From the NCBI GenBank assembly GCA_048013815.1, contig CM106586.1, positions 22,878,001-22,942,000 of the forward strand: 64,000 nucleotides of DNA, given 5' to 3'. Under the pieces are notes generated by a model, which worked only from the letters and a program-made list of their open reading frames with translations, searched no databases and was not told where the DNA came from. Below are positions 60,529 through 64,000 of this stretch, one piece after another; the first letter of the stretch is position 1, and every line of letters starts with the position of its first letter. This DNA is from Setoptus koraiensis (Eukaryota; Arthropoda). Position numbers and translations under genes: made by a program.

Positions 60529-63319
60529 ATGGAGGAGGTGGCACAGTCCAGTGAAATGGAAGAGGTAGCACCGCCCAATGCAGTGGAAGAAGACGTTCCT
60601 CAAAATAATGAAGCACCAATGGATGACGAGGAGCATTTCGACGAGGAAGAGGATGATGACGACGACGACGATGATGATACTCAAGGTACTATGGGTGATG
60701 TATCCTCTGGCACACAAAGATATGATATGGACGAGGGTCCGCAAAATCTTGCAGTACAAAATAATAGCTTTAATGGACGTGAAGATGAAGATGGAGATAA
60801 TTTCGAAGGGGAACAACAAGTTGAAAGTGGTCAGAACGAAGTAAATGGAATGGCAAATGCCACCTTCCATGGTAGTCAATATGCGGTCAATGTCGGAAGG
60901 AAGCCAACTTTTGGTCAATCCTGTAGCTTGAGAACTCTTTTACAAGATGGCATACTGCATGCCGGTGAAAAAGTTTTATCCATTGATTACATGGTAAGTC
61001 ACATGCTTTTGTTGACTTTATTCTGTGGAGCTCTGACTTGACCCTCTAAGATACTATAAAAATCTGTTTTTATTTACAGGGCACAACATTTCGCGGTGAC
61101 CTAAGAAGTGATGGCACCATTATGATGCGAGGCCCCGATAACGCGCCGCATGTTTATGCAACCCCGTCAGCTTGGGTAAGTAATTTGCACTATTTCTTCA
61201 AATTATTCAAATTCAACTAGTGTTAAGATAATCTCGGGTTCATTAGCTACAGAAAAGTCGTGTCAACCGTACCGGTATTTCGTGACAATTGCGTCTCGAG
61301 CTGTCAACGTACGAGCATCATTCGGAAAGTCGTAGGTCTGATGCACGCCCCTGCTTTGGTACACCCACCCTGCTAGGTGCAATCTTGCTGCATGTCAAGA
61401 ATCACATAAATAATTCCTGATGATCTGGCTTGATACAGTGCATCGCGCTTCAAGACCATCGAGCGTAGATTGATTCTGATGATTATTCTTATAGCTACAG
61501 GATGAAAATAATATATTTATTATGTAACATTTAAACTAGATTTAATATTAATTGATTTATTGTCATAATTGAATTATGCAAATTTTAATTCAATGACCTT
61601 ACTTAGGCCAATCACTGCTGCAAAATTATAAACCCTGAAAACAAACCGGGTTCGGCATGGTCATCTATAAGATTTCGTGGAAAAAGATTGGATTCATATA
61701 AACTAAAATGGTATCGAGCTCAAAAGAAACCAGTATCAACAAATGATAGCGGGCAGTTTCCAGTATTACAGTATAACGATAATATCAACACAATCAATAA
61801 TAGCAACAACATCAATATTTTGAATAATAATATCAACAGTAATATTATTAATAATAATCTGTTGCTACAACAAAGACGAATGCAATTGACTCAGCAACGA
61901 GCGGCTGTAAATAACGCCTACAACGCTACCAGAGGCAGGCCTCCAGTTATTAATAATTCTGGTAATAAATTTTCTGTCCTACAACAATTGCGTCCAACCA
62001 TGAATAACAATCAACAGGGAAGACAGAAGCTTCATACACATAATCCAAACGTCGGCAACAATGGTCATTCTTTGATGATGCCCTTATACGAGCCTCCATT
62101 TAGAAATAAAAAATTAATTGAATCTATACTCCTAGGAAACAATATGGACCGCGACTGTAGGGATCTGGTCGCAAAATCTCTTGACAATTCGGAAGATCCC
62201 TCAGGCCCTCGTAAGAATATTATCAGTTACGAGATGCTTGGAACTCGTGGTAGCAAGATCACACTCAATCCAAATGTTATGATCAAGTGTGTGCCTTTCA
62301 CAGCTATTGATCGTATACAGCCCTTCAATGTTACCATTTCTACGAATGCTTTACTCCTTATAGATTTCCACAGTCATATTGTAAAAGGTGAAGTTGCTGG
62401 GTACCTCGCCGGAACTTGGGATCTTAACACCCACAATTTGACCATATCACAAGCATTTCCATGTAGGGCAAAAATTAATGATGAAGCAACCGCTAAATCG
62501 GTCGAAGAAGAAATCCGTGCTGAGATTGAGAAAAGAAAGTTGACTGTTGTTGGTTGGTATCACAGTCACCAAGGAAAATACTCTAATCATCCGACTTTAA
62601 AAGATATCCAAAGCCAGATTGATTATCAGATAACCATGAAGGAATCAATAAATGGCTACTCACCCTGTATCGGTCTTATATGTTGTCCACATGACGCCAG
62701 AACTAAAGGCGACGTGTCACCTACCTTCCAAATGTATTGGGTCATGCCGCCACCCGAACACTTACCCAATCTCTACGGTAGACCAATGCAGATGGTTTAC
62801 TCAGTGACCAGAGATCTCTTTTTAACGCAAGACTTGTTGCTGGAGATGAGACTTTTAGCAAACCATTATGGTGATGCCTCAGAAATGGTTGATTTTAAAG
62901 CAAATTTCATCTTTGACAGCGACATCACCAATCTTGATAAGCTCAGTGGATCAATCAGACCAAAACTACCCAAAGACTTACAGGAAAGCGAATACCCGGA
63001 CGAACCAGCTATCTGGAAGGCTGCCGTGGAGCATTTCTGGAAATTTCTGAAGAATCTAGTTGTGGATCATTCAGAACTCCCCGAGCAGTCAGGCTCTGGA
63101 ACTGACGATGAGGCCAAGCCTGTAGTGAATGAAGAAAAGCCAGTTGTAAGTGAAGAAGAGCCTGTTGTAAATGAAGAAAAGCCAGTTGTAAGTGAAGAGG
63201 AACCGGTTGTAAGTGAAGAGGAGCCCATGGAAGGTGAAGAGGAGGCAGTGGTGAGTGAAGAAAAGCCAGTGATAGATGAAGAAAAGCCTGTAGCGAATGA
63301 AGCCGAAGCTACCAACTGA
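60529..63319 (+). CDS. MPND: MPND homologue (RAMA + MPN/JAMM domain protein)
   Basis: MPN-domain protein of the MPND/MYSM1 branch; the human protein has been linked to methylated-adenine DNA binding and putative deubiquitinase activity. Exons 60529-60993, 61080-61175, 61607-63319 (phase 0 each) give 757 residues. An acidic N-terminus with a nine-Asp run precedes the RAMA domain (about 125-235: SLRTLLQDGILHAGEKVLSI, TPSAW, INPENKPGSAWSSIRFRGKR). An Asn-rich linker follows, then the MPN domain (about 410-560) with GEVAGYLAGTWD, VVGWYHSHQGKYSNHPTLKD, PCIGLICCPHD and WVMPPPEHLP. The spacing after HSH is one residue longer than usual. The C-terminus is a Glu/Val/Pro tandem repeat. Human MPND is 471 residues; the extra length is low-complexity. 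Confidence 0.9.
63115..63310 (+). repeat. Coding minisatellite in MPND tail
   Basis: About seven tandem copies of a roughly 8-9 codon unit of type EEKPVVSEE / EEEPVVNEE at the protein's C-terminus. Codons repeat nearly exactly (CCAGTTGTAAGTGAAGA), indicating recent unit duplication. Confidence 0.85.
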
Positions 63320-63689
63320 AGATTTTTTCCTGGGACAAGTCTATAGTTTTTACAATCAGGAAGGACTATTTTCTCTTCCACTACTTGTTATTACGACCTC
63401 TCTCACTGTCAAGCATCAGAATATTTTTCGCAGAAACCGAGACACTTGTCGTTTCAAATTTCGCGCTGTATTCTACGCATGCTCTTGTAAACCTTTCGAT
63501 ATAAATAAATCGTGAGCACAATCGCTCCGATTCACCACCGAAATGTTCCTTTTCTTAACTTGGTCTACCGAGAATTAAATTGCTTACACTTGCTGCTCAT
63601 GGTAAAATTCCACAAGGCTACCATCTATTTGTGTATATTCTGTTGGTAATTTAAGTTACATATTGGTTGCACAATTAAAATATATCAGC

Positions 63690-64000
63690 ATGGAGGAGGT
63701 GGCACAGTCCAGTGAAATGGAAGAGGTAGCACCGCCCAGCGCAGTGGAAGAAGAAGTTCCTCAAAATACTGAAGCACCGATAGATGACGAGGAGCACTTC
63801 GACGAGGAGGAAGATGATGATGATGACGATGATGATGATATTCAAGTTACTATTGGTGATGTATCTTCAGTCACACAGAGCAATCTTAGAATTAAGCAAC
63901 GCCAAACACCTCAAATTACTAAACCAAAGTCAGGTATAGCTCTTGAAAGCACTGGAGACTTTCAAGGTAAACCAATAATCGATGTGAACCTAGATCAATT
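63690..64000 (+). CDS. Second gene with MPND-like N-terminus (3' partial, runs off window)
   Basis: 103 open codons to the window end. The first 65 or so repeat the MPND N-terminus almost exactly (MEEVAQSSEMEEVAPP, EAPIDDEEHFDEEE, Asp run, IGDVSS), including 200 bases of upstream flank. After SVTQ the sequence departs completely from MPND (NLRIKQRQTPQITKPKSG...), with no RAMA domain yet. A possible donor (CAAG|GTAAAC) lies at about 63966, so the last visible codons may be intron. It may be a tandem MPND copy with altered N-terminal region or a different gene that captured the MPND promoter and start. Function unknown. Confidence 0.65.
   Translation, partial: MEEVAQSSEMEEVAPPSAVEEEVPQNTEAPIDDEEHFDEEEDDDDDDDDDIQVTIGDVSSVTQSNLRIKQRQTPQITKPKSGIALESTGDFQGKPIIDVNLDQ

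Overview
The window is nuclear DNA from a small-genome metazoan. An arthropod is most likely, and a mite-like chelicerate is possible but only inferred. Pointers are short introns with GTAAGT-type donors, AT-rich spacers full of CA/GT, TA and GA microsatellites, orthologues of animal signalling genes, and a histidine-rich secreted protein of a type I associate with arthropods. The assembly is scaffolded: both gaps are exactly 500 N, and a poly-G, C-depleted block lies against the first gap.

Layout. 1-5 kb: 3' part of the PP2A catalytic subunit, RPB8 (convergent), and Hakai with an Asn-rich insertion in its RING. 4.8-17.5 kb: a neurabin/spinophilin gene on the minus strand, with an actin/PP1-binding exon, coiled coil and SAM domain but no PDZ found. 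Its 7.4 kb intron holds an opposite-strand gene whose frame joins a calponin-homology (CH) domain, a membrane segment, a ZP-N domain, a second membrane segment and a long acidic tail. 17.5-29.5 kb: gene-poor and microsatellite-rich, with one gap. 29.5-37.6 kb: intronless G-protein beta, a five-exon secreted His-rich protein with a 37-nt micro-exon, and phospholipase C-gamma with an eroded SH3. 37.6-42.8 kb: no gene recognised. 42.8-51.1 kb: TMEM104, CABLES (convergent) and NEDD4.

51.1-53.2 kb is a large palindrome: two head-to-head RhoA genes, apparently identical, on 888-bp arms, with an older and diverged hairpin element at the axis. 53.3-58.1 kb: IFT52 and phosphomevalonate kinase (divergent), spermidine synthase, and a VGLL4/Tgi-like TEAD cofactor. 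58.1-64 kb: microsatellites, a miniature inverted-repeat element (MITE) in the promoter of MPND, the MPND gene, and at the window edge a second gene repeating MPND's promoter and N-terminus before diverging.

Most genes are housekeeping or signalling genes with no operon-like relation. Two loose themes recur: actin and Rho/PP1 signalling (neurabin, CH-ZP protein, RhoA), and receptor signalling (G-beta, PLC-gamma). Exon models were built by eye from splice signals and reading phase. Every multi-exon CDS given sums to a multiple of three. No tRNA, rRNA, CRISPR array or intact autonomous transposon was recognised.
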